A DNA stretch of 64,000 bases from an uncultured Peptostreptococcaceae bacterium (GCA_947072565.1 CAMTIM010000044.1:110376-174375), one strand, 5' to 3'; shown: positions 35,495 through 44,080, counted from the first letter of the stretch. The notes: a model not told the origin generated them from the sequence alone. Made by a program: numbers and translations.

Positions 35495-36388
35495 CTACTC
35501 CATTAAACTAGTTTCTAGTACTTTATCTAAACTAAAATTTTCTAATCCTAAATAATATCCTGCTACGTCTATCAATGCCTCCATTGGACATAACCCCACA
35601 ACTTCACTTCCTGTAACATTTACTCCATATCGTTTTGCTTCCATTTTTACAGTTTCAAACGCTCTATACATACTTGTTTTAGTATAATCTGTTAGGTTCA
35701 TAGTTACTTGAGTTATTTTTCTCTCAGGTATTTCTACTGGACCTGCTTTTATATATCTATATCCACCACTTGAAAATCTTATAGTTTTTGCAATCTTACT
35801 TGCTATTTCTAAATTTTCTGTATCAAGATTTATATTGTAAGCTATAAGAGGACTTCTCGCTCCTATTGCTATTGCTCCTGCATTTGGATGTTTTTTAGCT
35901 TTTCCAAAATCAGGTGCCCAATTTTCATCTTCAAACTTTTTATCTAGTCCTTCATACTCCCCTTTTCTAACTGTAGCTAAATTTTTCCTATCAACTTTAG
36001 TTGCAGCCTCTTCATATAAAAACACTGGTATATCATATTTTTGTGCTACTTCTTCTCCTAACTCCTTTGCTAAATTTATAGCATCTTGCATAGTCATATC
36101 TTTTATAGGTATAAATGGACAAACATCAGTAGCTCCAAATCTAGAATGTTGTCCCTTGTGAGTATTCAAATCTATAAGATCTTTTGCAACTCCTATTGAT
36201 TCTAATACTGCGTCTTTTACTTTTTGTGGATCTCCTATTACTGTAACTACAACTCTATTATAATTTTCATCAGCTTCATAGTTTAACAATTTAACTCCTT
36301 GTTTTCCTCTTAATGGAGTTACTATCTTTTCTATTTTTTCTAAATCTCTACCTTCACTAAAATTTGGTACACATTGAACTATTGCCAT
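35495..36388 (-). CDS. ftcD: Glutamate formimidoyltransferase
   Basis: Transfers the formimino group from N-formimino-glutamate to THF, releasing glutamate. The N-terminal VQCVPNFSEGRDLEKIEKIV and the catalytic His region THKGQHSRFGATDVCPFIP near residue 77 are diagnostic. At 297 aa it is the transferase domain alone, with the deaminase partner encoded separately by fchA. A gap of 115 bases from hutU contains the twin operator and a promoter-like sequence, so ftcD-hutI-fchA may be expressed separately. Confidence 0.96.
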   Translation of the reverse strand: MAIVQCVPNFSEGRDLEKIEKIVTPLRGKQGVKLLNYEADENYNRVVVTVIGDPQKVKDAVLESIGVAKDLIDLNTHKGQHSRFGATDVCPFIPIKDMTMQDAINLAKELGEEVAQKYDIPVFLYEEAATKVDRKNLATVRKGEYEGLDKKFEDENWAPDFGKAKKHPNAGAIAIGARSPLIAYNINLDTENLEIASKIAKTIRFSSGGYRYIKAGPVEIPERKITQVTMNLTDYTKTSMYRAFETVKMEAKRYGVNVTGSEVVGLCPMEALIDVAGYYLGLENFSLDKVLETSLME

Positions 36389-36434
36389 TTTTAAGTCCCC
36401 CTTTATTTCTTATAAAATAATATCTTTAATAATG

Positions 36435-36484
36435 TCACGCTAGCGATACAATTATATATATGTATTTCACGTTAGCGTGAACAA
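36435..36484 (-). promoter_or_regulatory. Twin operator and promoter between hutU and ftcD
   Basis: Two GC-containing sites share TCACG(C/T)TAGCG on the plus strand: 36435-36445 and 36467-36477, offset by 32 bp (three helical turns). The second lies within a nearly perfect palindrome TTCACGTTAGCGTGAA (36466-36481). On the minus strand, TTGTTC (plus 36479-36484) and TATATA (plus 36455-36460) spaced by 18 bases form a possible promoter, with one site between the boxes and the other just downstream. Confidence 0.6.
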
Positions 36485-36503
36485 ATTAAGATATGTTTAA
36501 CCT

Positions 36504-38543
36504 TTAAAATTTACTTTTTTCTATAACTTCATTTATTAAGTCTTCATTTACTATATATGGAAGTGTTATATGGTCTTTTCCTTCACACATTTTATTGTAT
36601 TCAATAACAGTAGTTATTGAATTTTCATTTCTTGCCCAAGCACGTCTAGCAACGCCACTCATAACATCCCATGGCATAGAAGTTCTTAATATATCATCAA
36701 CCCTTTGAGAGCCGTCAAGAACCATTCCAAAACCACCATTTATAGATTTACCTATACCAACACCTCCACCATTGTGTAGTGCCACTAAACTCATTCCTCT
36801 TGCACAGTTTCCTGCAAAGCAATGAGTAGCCATATCCGCCATTATATTACTACCATCTTTTATATTAGATGTTTCTCTAAATGGAGAATCTGTTCCAGAT
36901 ACATCATGATGGTCTCTACCCAACATTACTGGTCCTATTTCACCTTTTCTTACCATTTCATTAAATTTAAGAGCTATATTTGTTCTTCCCATAGCATCTT
37001 GGTAAAGTATTCTCGCTTGAGTTCCTACTACTAATGCATTTTTCTTTGCATCTCTTATCCAAGCCCAGTTATCTCTATCTTGATATCTTCTATTTGGATC
37101 TATTATATCCATTGCAGCTTTATCTGTTTTTTCTAAATCTTCCTCTTTTGAACTTAAACAAACCCATCTAAATGGTCCATATCCATAATCAAATAATTGA
37201 GGTCCTAATATATCTTCAACATATGATGGGAATATAAATCCATCTTTTTCATCTACTTTATTTTTAGAGATTTCGCTGCACCCTGCATCATAAATAGCTT
37301 TCATAAAGCTATTTCCATAATCAAAGAAGTAAACTCCTCTTTCATGTAATTTCTTTATTAACTCAAAGTGTTTTATAAGAGTTTTATCTACTAACTCTAT
37401 AAACTTAGGTTTATCTTCACTTAATAATCTAGTTCTTTCTTCAAAATCAATTCCTTGTGGACAATATCCTCCATCATATGCTGCATGGCAAGATGTTTGG
37501 TCTGAAAGTAAATCTATATGTACATTATTTTCAACAGCATATTGAAGTAAATCTACTATGTTTCCATGATATGCAATTGCACAAGGCTCTTTAGAATTCA
37601 TATATTTACTTGCTATTTCAAAAGCTTCTTTGCAAGTTTTAGCAACTTTACTTACCCATCCTTGAGTGTATCTAGTTTCTATTCTAGAATAATCAACCTC
37701 TGCTATTATACCTACTCCACCTGCTATTTCAACCGCTTTACCTTGAGCACCACTCATTCCACCTAATCCTGATGTTACAAATAGTTTTCCAGCTAAATCA
37801 GAATGTTGGTCTATTCCAAGTACTAATCTACCAGCATTAAGTAATGTAGAATATGTTCCATGAACTATTCCTTGTGGACCTATATACATCCACCCACCAG
37901 CTGTCATTTGACCATAATTAGATACACCTATTGCAGCTGCTCTTTTCCAATCTTCTTGATTATCAAACATTCCCACCATAAGACCATTAGTTAATATTAC
38001 CCTTGGAGCCTCTGGTTTTGATTTGAATACTCCTACAGGATGCCCTGATTGAAGTACTAATGTTTGATCTTGTGTTAAAACTTTCAAATATTCCTTAACT
38101 ACTAAATATTGCATCCAGTTTTGAAATACTTGACCAGTTTCTCCATAAGTAACAAGTTCATAAGGATAAAGTGCTATATCAAAATCCAAGTTATTATCAA
38201 TCATTACCTGAAATGCTTTACCTTCTGTGCACTTTCCTTCATACTCATCTATAGATTTAGCTTTTAAATTTCCTTGTGGTCTAAATCTATAACCATAAAT
38301 TCTTCCCATAGTCATCAATTCATTTAAAAATTCTGGCGCTAATTCTTCGTGGTATTCCTCTGGTATATATCTTAGAGCATTTTTTAATGCTAATTTAATA
38401 TCACTTTGAGATAATTTAGCTTCTCTCTTTGGTGCTCTTCTTGTTCCTTTTATAAACTCTGGTACCTCATTTGGAATGTAATTTATTTTTACACTCATAG
38501 ATGCTTGTATATCTTTGTTTAAAAGATTTAATGTTTTTTCCAT
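36504..38543 (-). CDS. hutU: Urocanate hydratase
   Basis: Adds water to urocanate to give imidazolonepropionate, using tightly bound NAD as an electrophile. Recognisable regions are TNGLMVGMFDNQEDWKRAAA, the Gly-rich NAD-binding VTSGLGGMSGAQGKAVEIAG near residue 256, and the active-site region with LSDQTSCHAAYDGGYCPQG near 348. At 679 aa it is the long form found in clostridia and Bacteroidetes rather than the 555-aa bacillary form. It follows hutH by 16 bases. Confidence 0.97.
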   Translation of the reverse strand: MEKTLNLLNKDIQASMSVKINYIPNEVPEFIKGTRRAPKREAKLSQSDIKLALKNALRYIPEEYHEELAPEFLNELMTMGRIYGYRFRPQGNLKAKSIDEYEGKCTEGKAFQVMIDNNLDFDIALYPYELVTYGETGQVFQNWMQYLVVKEYLKVLTQDQTLVLQSGHPVGVFKSKPEAPRVILTNGLMVGMFDNQEDWKRAAAIGVSNYGQMTAGGWMYIGPQGIVHGTYSTLLNAGRLVLGIDQHSDLAGKLFVTSGLGGMSGAQGKAVEIAGGVGIIAEVDYSRIETRYTQGWVSKVAKTCKEAFEIASKYMNSKEPCAIAYHGNIVDLLQYAVENNVHIDLLSDQTSCHAAYDGGYCPQGIDFEERTRLLSEDKPKFIELVDKTLIKHFELIKKLHERGVYFFDYGNSFMKAIYDAGCSEISKNKVDEKDGFIFPSYVEDILGPQLFDYGYGPFRWVCLSSKEEDLEKTDKAAMDIIDPNRRYQDRDNWAWIRDAKKNALVVGTQARILYQDAMGRTNIALKFNEMVRKGEIGPVMLGRDHHDVSGTDSPFRETSNIKDGSNIMADMATHCFAGNCARGMSLVALHNGGGVGIGKSINGGFGMVLDGSQRVDDILRTSMPWDVMSGVARRAWARNENSITTVIEYNKMCEGKDHITLPYIVNEDLINEVIEKSKF

Positions 38544-38559
38544 ATTTAGACCCCCTAGA

Positions 38560-40128
38560 CTAAATTCTACTTTTCACTAAAATTTCTTCATCAGTTAATA
38601 GATTTTCTTCTAATGCTTTTTCTACAGCTTCAACTATTAAATTTTGTTTTATTACATCTTCACATATATTTATGTCTTTATACATTACTCTATCTTTATC
38701 TACAAAAGTAGTATGTTCTCTTACAACTTGATATGCTGCATTTGTTCCTACTCCTAAATTTTTCTTACCTCTTAAATCTATTGCTTGTACTGCTCCTAAA
38801 ATTTCCATTGCTAGTACTTTTCTTGCATTTTCCATTATGTCTTTTGCTTTTCTAGCTGCTATTGTTCCCATAGATACATGGTCCTCTTGATTTGCTGATG
38901 ATGGTATTGAATCTACACTTGCTGGATGTGCTAAAATTTTATTTTCTGAAACTAATGATGCTGCACTATATTGAACTATCATAAATCCTGAGTTTAATCC
39001 GCCTTTGTTTGTTAAAAATGCTGGTAAGCCATGACTTAATGCTGGGTTAACTAATTTTTCTAGTCTTCTTTCTGATATGTTTGCAATTTCTGATAATGCT
39101 ATTCCTAAAAAGTCAAAGCTTAAAGCCATTGGTTGTCCATGGAAATTACCACCTGATATTACATCTTCATCCTCTGGGAATATTATTGGGTTGTCTGTTA
39201 CTGAGTTGATTTCTATATTTATTTTATTTTTTACATATTCTATTGCATCTTTACTTGCTCCATGAATTTGTGGTGAGCATCTTATTGAGTATGCATCTTG
39301 TACTCTCATATCTCCTTGTTTAGTTGTCATTTCACTATCTTTAACTATTTCTAATATATTTTTAGCTGTATTTACTTGTCCTTTGTGAGGCCTTACACTA
39401 TGTACTCTTTCATCCATCGCACAAGTTATTGCATTTAATGCTTCCATTGTAAGCCCTAGAGCTACATCTGCTGTTTTTAATAAGTTTATTGAATCATATA
39501 GTGTTAACAACCCAACAGATGTCATAACTTGAGTTCCGTTTATAAGTGCTAGACCTTCTTTTGCGCATAAATATTCTAAAACTTCTATACCTGCTCTTTG
39601 CATAGCTACCTTAGAATCTAATCTCTCACCTTTATAGATTGCTTCTCCTTCACCTAGCATAGTTAATACCATATGTGATAATGGAGCTAAATCTCCTGAT
39701 GCACCTAATGAACCTTTTTCTGGTATTATTGGATGAACTCCTTTATTTATCATTTGAATTAAAGTATTTAATGTTTCTATTCTTATACCAGAGTGCCCTT
39801 TTGAAAGTGCATTTACTCTTAATAACATTATAGATCTTACTACTTCTTCACTCAAAGGATTTCCAACACCGCACGCATGGCTTATTATTAAATTTCTTTG
39901 AAGTTTTTTTGTATCATCTTTTGATATTGCAACATCTGAAAATTTTCCAAATCCAGTTGTAATTCCATATGATACTTTTTCTTTGTCAACAAAACTATCT
40001 ACTAAATCCCTAGCTATTTTTACTTTATCTAGCGCCCCTTTAGTTAATACTACTTCATAATTATTTCTAGCAACATTAACTACATCCTCTATTGTCAAAC
40101 TACTTCCATCAACTAATACTTTACTCAT
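38560..40128 (-). CDS. hutH: Histidine ammonia-lyase
   Basis: Eliminates ammonia from L-histidine to give urocanate. The MIO prosthetic group forms from the Ala-Ser-Gly in EKGSLGASGDLAPLSHM near residue 144. The catalytic Tyr region GITTGFGKF near 58 and the C-terminal SSANQEDHVSMGTIAARKA are also intact. At 522 aa the length is typical. First gene of the hut cluster, with ribosome site CAAGGGGGAT. No histidine permease or HutP-like regulator is adjacent. Confidence 0.97.
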   Translation of the reverse strand: MSKVLVDGSSLTIEDVVNVARNNYEVVLTKGALDKVKIARDLVDSFVDKEKVSYGITTGFGKFSDVAISKDDTKKLQRNLIISHACGVGNPLSEEVVRSIMLLRVNALSKGHSGIRIETLNTLIQMINKGVHPIIPEKGSLGASGDLAPLSHMVLTMLGEGEAIYKGERLDSKVAMQRAGIEVLEYLCAKEGLALINGTQVMTSVGLLTLYDSINLLKTADVALGLTMEALNAITCAMDERVHSVRPHKGQVNTAKNILEIVKDSEMTTKQGDMRVQDAYSIRCSPQIHGASKDAIEYVKNKINIEINSVTDNPIIFPEDEDVISGGNFHGQPMALSFDFLGIALSEIANISERRLEKLVNPALSHGLPAFLTNKGGLNSGFMIVQYSAASLVSENKILAHPASVDSIPSSANQEDHVSMGTIAARKAKDIMENARKVLAMEILGAVQAIDLRGKKNLGVGTNAAYQVVREHTTFVDKDRVMYKDINICEDVIKQNLIVEAVEKALEENLLTDEEILVKSRI

Positions 40129-40257
40129 AATTTATCCCCCTTGCTATAAATCTAGATACTTGTACTAAATGTAAGCTAACTTATAAATTTTATATTGATT
40201 TAATAAGTACTTCTATATCTATGTTTATAAACCTTCACTATTATAATTTTTTGTGTA

Positions 40258-40295
40258 ATAAAAAAAGCATACTACCTATTTAGATAATATGCTTT
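40258..40295 (-). terminator. Terminator after ccpA
   Basis: Minus-strand stem AAAGCATA/TATGCTTT with a 16-base loop, followed by TTTTTATT. Confidence 0.7.
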
Positions 40296-40315
40296 ATGCT
40301 TAATAAAAATTATAT

Positions 40316-41329
40316 TTATTTTTTGTCTATAACACTTTCTCTTTCTATTATTCTATATGGTAACTCCATTTTCTTACTTTCTAGTACTTCTTTATTTATA
40401 AGTTTTATTACCATTCTCATAGCAACTGCTCCCATATCATATAGAGGTTGGTATACTGTTGTTAATTTAGGTCTATACATTTTAGCTATCTTAACATCAT
40501 TAAATCCAGCTACTGATATATCTTCTGGAACTTTATATCCAGCATCACAAATTGCATTTATAGCTCCTATTGCAGCTTCATCACCAGTTACAAATGCTGC
40601 ATCTGGTATTATATTATCATCTAACAATTCTTTCATACTTTCATAACCTTTTTCATAAGTAGTTCCGCCGTTTTTGATTAAGGTTTTGTCTAGCTTTATA
40701 TTATTTTCACTTAAAGCATCTTCATATCCTGATAATCTTTCCATTTCTAAAACAGTATCATCTTCACTTGTCATTATAAATGCTATTTTTTCATGTCCTT
40801 TACCTACAAGATATTTAGTCATATCGTAAGTAGCTTCTTTGTTGCTTGTACTTACTGTATGTATATCATAGTTTCTAGCTGTCTTACTTATATAAGTTGC
40901 TGGTATTCCACAATTTTGAATATAGTTTATATGTTCTTCTTCTACTTTCCAAGAAATCATTACTATACCTTCTACTTGTTTAGCTCTTAGTAAGTTTATA
41001 CTTTTTAATTCTTGTTCTCTATTAGAATAAGTATTAGCTAATAAAATATCATAATCATACATTTTTGCTATTTCTTCAATTCCGTTTAATATTTCATTTA
41101 CAAAAGAATCTGATAATTCTGGTACTACTACTCCTATAAGCTTACTCTTTTTTGTTACTAAACTTCTTGCAAGCGGATTTGGAATATATCCTGTTTCCTT
41201 TATAACATCTAAAACTCTTTGTTTTACTTCGTCCGTTACTGGCTTTGAATCATTTATAACTCTAGATACAGTAGATATAGAAACTCCAGCTTGCTTTGCT
41301 ACATCTTTTATAGTTATGTTATTTCTCAT
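40316..41329 (-). CDS. ccpA: LacI family regulator, probable catabolite control protein CcpA
   Basis: Global carbon regulator. The N-terminal helix-turn-helix and hinge are intact: NITIKDVAKQAGVSISTVSR, then ETGYIPNPLARSLVTKKS. The core is a PBP1 fold with VPEDISVAGFNDVKIAKMY near 277 and TTVYQPLYDMGAVAMRM near 303. The length (337 aa) fits CcpA. I recall ccpA lying near cdeC in C. difficile; here the hut genes sit between. A local hut repressor is an alternative, since the gene directly follows hutH on the same strand. No effector gene (HPr) is visible. Confidence 0.8.
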   Translation of the reverse strand: MRNNITIKDVAKQAGVSISTVSRVINDSKPVTDEVKQRVLDVIKETGYIPNPLARSLVTKKSKLIGVVVPELSDSFVNEILNGIEEIAKMYDYDILLANTYSNREQELKSINLLRAKQVEGIVMISWKVEEEHINYIQNCGIPATYISKTARNYDIHTVSTSNKEATYDMTKYLVGKGHEKIAFIMTSEDDTVLEMERLSGYEDALSENNIKLDKTLIKNGGTTYEKGYESMKELLDDNIIPDAAFVTGDEAAIGAINAICDAGYKVPEDISVAGFNDVKIAKMYRPKLTTVYQPLYDMGAVAMRMVIKLINKEVLESKKMELPYRIIERESVIDKK

Positions 41330-41555
41330 GTCAAATCCCTCCTTGTCTTCTCTTTTATTTATTTTAAATTTGTTTTCCTGTTTTCCTGTCTATTAAAATT
41401 CTATTTTATCATATTTTTCTGATTATATAAACATATAACTCAAATATTATGTAAATCTTCTTATTTTAAGTTATGTACTTATTTTATATTTTTATTCAAT
41501 ATAATATACTAAATTAATTTTATTTTCTAGCTTAATTTTATATTAAAAATAAATA
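41330..41555. other. Intergenic region upstream of ccpA
   Basis: AT-rich. A direct repeat of ACAGGAAAA occurs twice in tandem on the minus strand (plus about 41374-41392), in the likely ccpA leader. No gene is seen. Confidence 0.45.
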
Positions 41556-41604
41556 TTGACTTCTTTGTTGTATCATGATAAAGTTTTATTGATATTGATT
41601 ATCA
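41556..41604 (+). promoter_or_regulatory. Promoter with overlapping Fur box
   Basis: TTGACT (41556-41561), 17 bases, TAAAGT (41579-41584) with an upstream TGA extension. TGATATTGATTATCA (41590-41604) matches the 15-bp Fur core TGATAATNATTATCA at 14 of 15 positions counting N, placed over the expected start point. Confidence 0.78.
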
Positions 41605-41629
41605 AAACAAATTGAAAAGGAGTTTCATC

Positions 41630-42316
41630 ATGTATTTAATTTATTCATTACTATTTATAACTGTTTTATCACTATTTTTTACATCTGCTATAAGGAAAAA
41701 TTCTAAAATATTTTATTTTATAGCTTCAATAATAGCGTCAGGAACAATAATTTATGAAATCTTTAGATTGATATCTGATACAAAATTACAAGGACTTATA
41801 TTCGATTTTGAAAAAGCTTCTATGAAGGGGAATTTTTCAATAGCCTTCTTTGTATTAGTAATGTTTGCTGGTGCTTTAAATCCTAAATGCTCTATAACAA
41901 AAAAATTATTAAGTATAAGAGCTGAATCAGCTATTTTAGGATCTATACTTATCTTGCCTCACGGAATAATGTACTTGGTTCGTTTTATAGTAAAACTAAT
42001 TAATAATAAGCCTATATCTGCACTATACATTATTTATTTAATAGTTGGGCTAATAGCATTTATTATAATGATTCCATTATTTATTACATCATTAAAAAAA
42101 TTCAGACGAAAAATGAAATATATCGAATGGAAAAAATTACAAAGATGGGCGTATCCATTTTATCTATTAACTTACATACATATAATACTTGCACTTTTAA
42201 ATGATGATGAGATTGATATATTGAAGATAAGCGTTTATTCAATATTATTTATTAGCTACTTTATTCTAAAGTTAATAAAAACACGTAAAGAAAATAAATC
42301 TGTAAGCACAATATAA
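41630..42316 (+). CDS. Ferric-reductase-like transmembrane protein
   Basis: Integral membrane protein with six or so helices, probably haem-binding. The ATG at 41630 is preceded by AAAAGGAG; an upstream in-frame TTG at 41612 has no such site. Helix segments carry His in LILPHGIMYLVRFIVKL and in YPFYLLTYIHIILALL, the spacing seen in ferric reductase-like/MsrQ (YedZ) haem domains. No FAD/NAD domain is fused. The Fur box in front supports an iron-related role. Product 229 aa. Confidence 0.72.
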   Translation: MYLIYSLLFITVLSLFFTSAIRKNSKIFYFIASIIASGTIIYEIFRLISDTKLQGLIFDFEKASMKGNFSIAFFVLVMFAGALNPKCSITKKLLSIRAESAILGSILILPHGIMYLVRFIVKLINNKPISALYIIYLIVGLIAFIIMIPLFITSLKKFRRKMKYIEWKKLQRWAYPFYLLTYIHIILALLNDDEIDILKISVYSILFISYFILKLIKTRKENKSVSTI

Positions 42317-42349
42317 AAATTCTTATATTTATTACTATAAGCAATAAAA

Positions 42350-42380
42350 AAACGTCGGTATTAATACCGACGTTTCTTTT
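42350..42380. terminator. Bidirectional terminator
   Basis: Perfect stem AAACGTCGGTATT/AATACCGACGTTT followed by CTTTT on the plus strand and poly-T on the minus strand. Confidence 0.92.
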
Positions 42381-42387
42381 ATCTTAC

Positions 42388-42588
42388 TTAGCAGCAACCA
42401 TCATCTTCACCAAGCATACCACCGCAAGAGCATGTTATTAATAATAATATTAAGAAAGGTATCCATGCCATTATGTCTATATCACACCAACAATCACCAA
42501 ATGCTAGGAATAAGAAGAATAATACTATTATCCACCAAGCTCCTCCGCCTCCTAAACATCCGCAGTCTCCAAATAATCTATCTAACAT
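42388..42588 (-). CDS. Small two-helix Cys-tailed protein, subtype A (copy 1)
   Basis: Function unknown. This 66-residue protein has an N-terminal MLDRLFGDCGCLGGGG, a first hydrophobic helix (AWWIIVLFFLFLAF), a short acidic Cys/Trp loop (GDCWCDIDIMAW), a second helix (IPFLILLLITCSC) and a C-terminal DDGCC. It is one of six related proteins in 42388-45213. The gene follows copy 2 by 77 bases with no terminator between, so the two may be cotranscribed. Cys pairs at both ends suggest disulfide cross-linking or metal binding. Confidence 0.75.
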   Translation of the reverse strand: MLDRLFGDCGCLGGGGAWWIIVLFFLFLAFGDCWCDIDIMAWIPFLILLLITCSCGGMLGEDDGCC

Positions 42589-42665
42589 AATTAAATCCTC
42601 CCTTTAAATAAATTTTACCCCTTAAGATATTTTCTATCTTTAACTATTATATAGTTTGAAATTTG

Positions 42666-42860
42666 TTACTCAAGACAAGAATCGCAGCTACAAAGTATCA
42701 ATAATACAATTAGGAAAGGTATCCATGCCATTATATCTACTTCACACCAGCTCTCTCCGAATGCTAAGAATAAGAAGAATAATATTATTATAGTCCAAGT
42801 TCCTCCAAATCCTTCTCCACATCCACATCCACCAAAAAGTCTATCTAACATTTTACTCAT
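42666..42860 (-). CDS. Small two-helix Cys-tailed protein, subtype A (copy 2)
   Basis: Paralogue of copy 1 (64 aa): MSKMLDRLFGGCGCGEG, helix TWTIIILFFLFLAF, loop GESWCEVDIMAW, helix IPFLIVLLILCSC, tail DSCLE. The identical FFLFLAF and DIMAWIPFLI segments show recent common origin. Upstream on the minus strand GCATACTATA matches the CATANNNTA -10 box of mother-cell sigma factors (SigE/SigK), with an AC-containing element about 15 bases further upstream; this is suggestive only. Ribosome site AGGAGGT. Confidence 0.75.
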   Translation of the reverse strand: MSKMLDRLFGGCGCGEGFGGTWTIIILFFLFLAFGESWCEVDIMAWIPFLIVLLILCSCDSCLE

Positions 42861-42984
42861 TTTGCTACCTCCTGTTGATATTTAATTGTTGAGCTTTCGC
42901 TCTTACCCTATAGTATGCAACTAAGCTAATTTGTGATAGTGATTTTTAGTATTTTTTTTAGTAAATTTATTGATTTTAAATTTA

Positions 42985-43012
42985 AAAAAGGTGCAATAAG
43001 CACCTTTTTTGT
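42985..43012 (-). terminator. Terminator after the copy 3 gene
   Basis: Stem AAAGGTGC/GCACCTTT around TTATT-type loop, T-run on the minus strand. Confidence 0.85.
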
Positions 43013-43030
43013 GTTGTTTAGATTAATGAA

Positions 43031-43252
43031 TTAACATCCGCAGTCAAAATTATTATCTAAGCATCCACAATCTCCATCCCCTTGTTGTCCACATGAACAT
43101 ACAATTAATAATAATATTAAGAATGGAATCCAATCAGTTATACATATTTCACTCCAACATTCTTGGAAAGCTAGGAATAAGAAAAATAATACTATTATCC
43201 ACCATCCACCTCCATCAAAACAATCAAACATTCTAGTTAATTTGCTACTCAA
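43031..43252 (-). CDS. Small two-helix Cys-tailed protein, subtype A (copy 3)
   Basis: Paralogue (73 aa): MSSKLTRMFDCFDGG, helix WWIIVLFFLFLAF, loop QECWSEICITDW, helix IPFLILLLIVCSC and a longer Cys-rich tail CGQQGDGDCGCLDNNFDCGC. It contains ten cysteines. Separate terminator, and a ribosome site GGGAGGGG. Function unknown; likely a membrane-embedded or self-assembling coat-type protein by composition, which is inference. Confidence 0.75.
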   Translation of the reverse strand: MSSKLTRMFDCFDGGGWWIIVLFFLFLAFQECWSEICITDWIPFLILLLIVCSCGQQGDGDCGCLDNNFDCGC

Positions 43253-43416
43253 ACAAATCCCCTCCCAAATATAATTTGTTTACGACGGTCCTTAGATGTA
43301 TTTTAAGAGCTTCTTCTGCTCTCTCCTTAACATAATATGTAAAATAATAAAAAGTGTTATTATTTTTATTATTTTTTTTATTTTTATTTTTTTATTTTTT
43401 GTAACATTTTTTATAA

Positions 43417-43450
43417 ATTAAAAGAAGCTCAAAACTGAGCTTCTTTTAAT
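43417..43450 (-). terminator. Terminator after the copy 4 gene
   Basis: Stem AAAAGAAGCTCA/TGAGCTTCTTTT followed by AATTTAT on the minus strand. Confidence 0.85.
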
Positions 43451-43453
43451 TTA

Positions 43454-43684
43454 CTAGCAACAGCCACATCCACATCCACCGTCAAAATCAAAATTAGTTA
43501 AAAGTAAAATTAATAATACTATCCATATTAGTGCCATATCATCACAGAATATCCACTCAAGTAGATCTTCTCCTAATAAAAGAATCGCTCCTATTATTAA
43601 TATTATTATTAATCCACCTCCACCAAGCAGACCTTCTCCAAAGCATCCTCCGAATAAACGAGATAAACCTTGTTCATTTGACAT
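43454..43684 (-). CDS. Small two-helix Cys-tailed protein, subtype B (copy 4)
   Basis: Paralogue of a second subtype (76 aa): MSNEQGLSRLFGGCFGEG, Gly/Ile-rich helix GGLIIILIIGAILLL, acidic loop GEDLLEWIFCDDMA, helix LIWIVLLILLLTNF and tail DGGCGCGCC. Subtype B is marked by a Trp-Ile-Trp or IWI start of helix 2 and an Asp/Phe segment before the terminal CC. An inverted repeat of TAATATGTAA lies 66 bases upstream. Confidence 0.75.
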   Translation of the reverse strand: MSNEQGLSRLFGGCFGEGLLGGGGLIIILIIGAILLLGEDLLEWIFCDDMALIWIVLLILLLTNFDFDGGCGCGCC

Positions 43685-43749
43685 TTTTATGCCCCCTTCT
43701 ATATTTATAGGTATATACTTATATCATCTACCTAATAAATAATATGTAG

Positions 43750-43774
43750 TAATATGTAATATTGTTACATATTA
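43750..43774 (-). promoter_or_regulatory. Inverted repeat upstream of the copy 4 gene
   Basis: TAATATGTAA (43750-43759) and TTACATATTA (43765-43774) are perfectly complementary with a 5-base spacer. A third direct copy of TAATATGTA lies immediately before (about 43741-43749). Operator-like, regulator unknown. Confidence 0.45.
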
Positions 43775-43835
43775 TTGATTTATAGTTTATATTTTTATCA
43801 CCTATTTTTTAATAAAAGTTAGTTTACTTTTAAAG

Positions 43836-43866
43836 CAAAAAAAAAGAAACCTAGTTAGGTTTCTTC
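43836..43866 (-). terminator. Terminator after the copy 5 gene
   Basis: Stem GAAACCTA/TAGGTTTC followed by nine T on the minus strand. Confidence 0.9.
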
Positions 43867-43876
43867 AAAGGATTTA

Positions 43877-44080
43877 TTAGCAGCAACTATCATCAAAATT
43901 AAATAATAAAAGTATAACTAATATAATCCATATCCAGGCACTGTCATTTTCTAAAAAATTATCTAGTATGTCTGTACATAGCACAAGAAATACTAATACT
44001 ATTACTATCAGCATCCCGTTGCTAAAAAGGCCATCATTACCTCCTAAAAAACGGGATAATGTATCTTCTAATTTTGCCAT
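43877..44080 (-). CDS. Small two-helix Cys-tailed protein, subtype B (copy 5)
   Basis: Paralogue (67 aa): MAKLEDTLSRFLGGNDG, helix MLIVIVLVFLVLC, loop TDILDNFLENDSA, helix WIWIILVILLLFNF, tail DDSCC. It has only three cysteines, with the terminal CC kept, which suggests the C-terminal pair is the constrained feature of the family. Own terminator. Confidence 0.75.
   Translation of the reverse strand: MAKLEDTLSRFLGGNDGLFSNGMLIVIVLVFLVLCTDILDNFLENDSAWIWIILVILLLFNFDDSCC

Noticed and set aside
40129..40260. Possible CcpA cre site in front of hutH
   Set aside because: The nearest dyad (ATGTAAGCTAACTTAT) lacks the central CG and fits neither the Bacillus nor the C. difficile cre pattern well.
43370..43400. 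Long T-rich tract as an origin or structural element
   Set aside because: Simple A/T low complexity next to a normal terminator, with no DnaA boxes or repeats.
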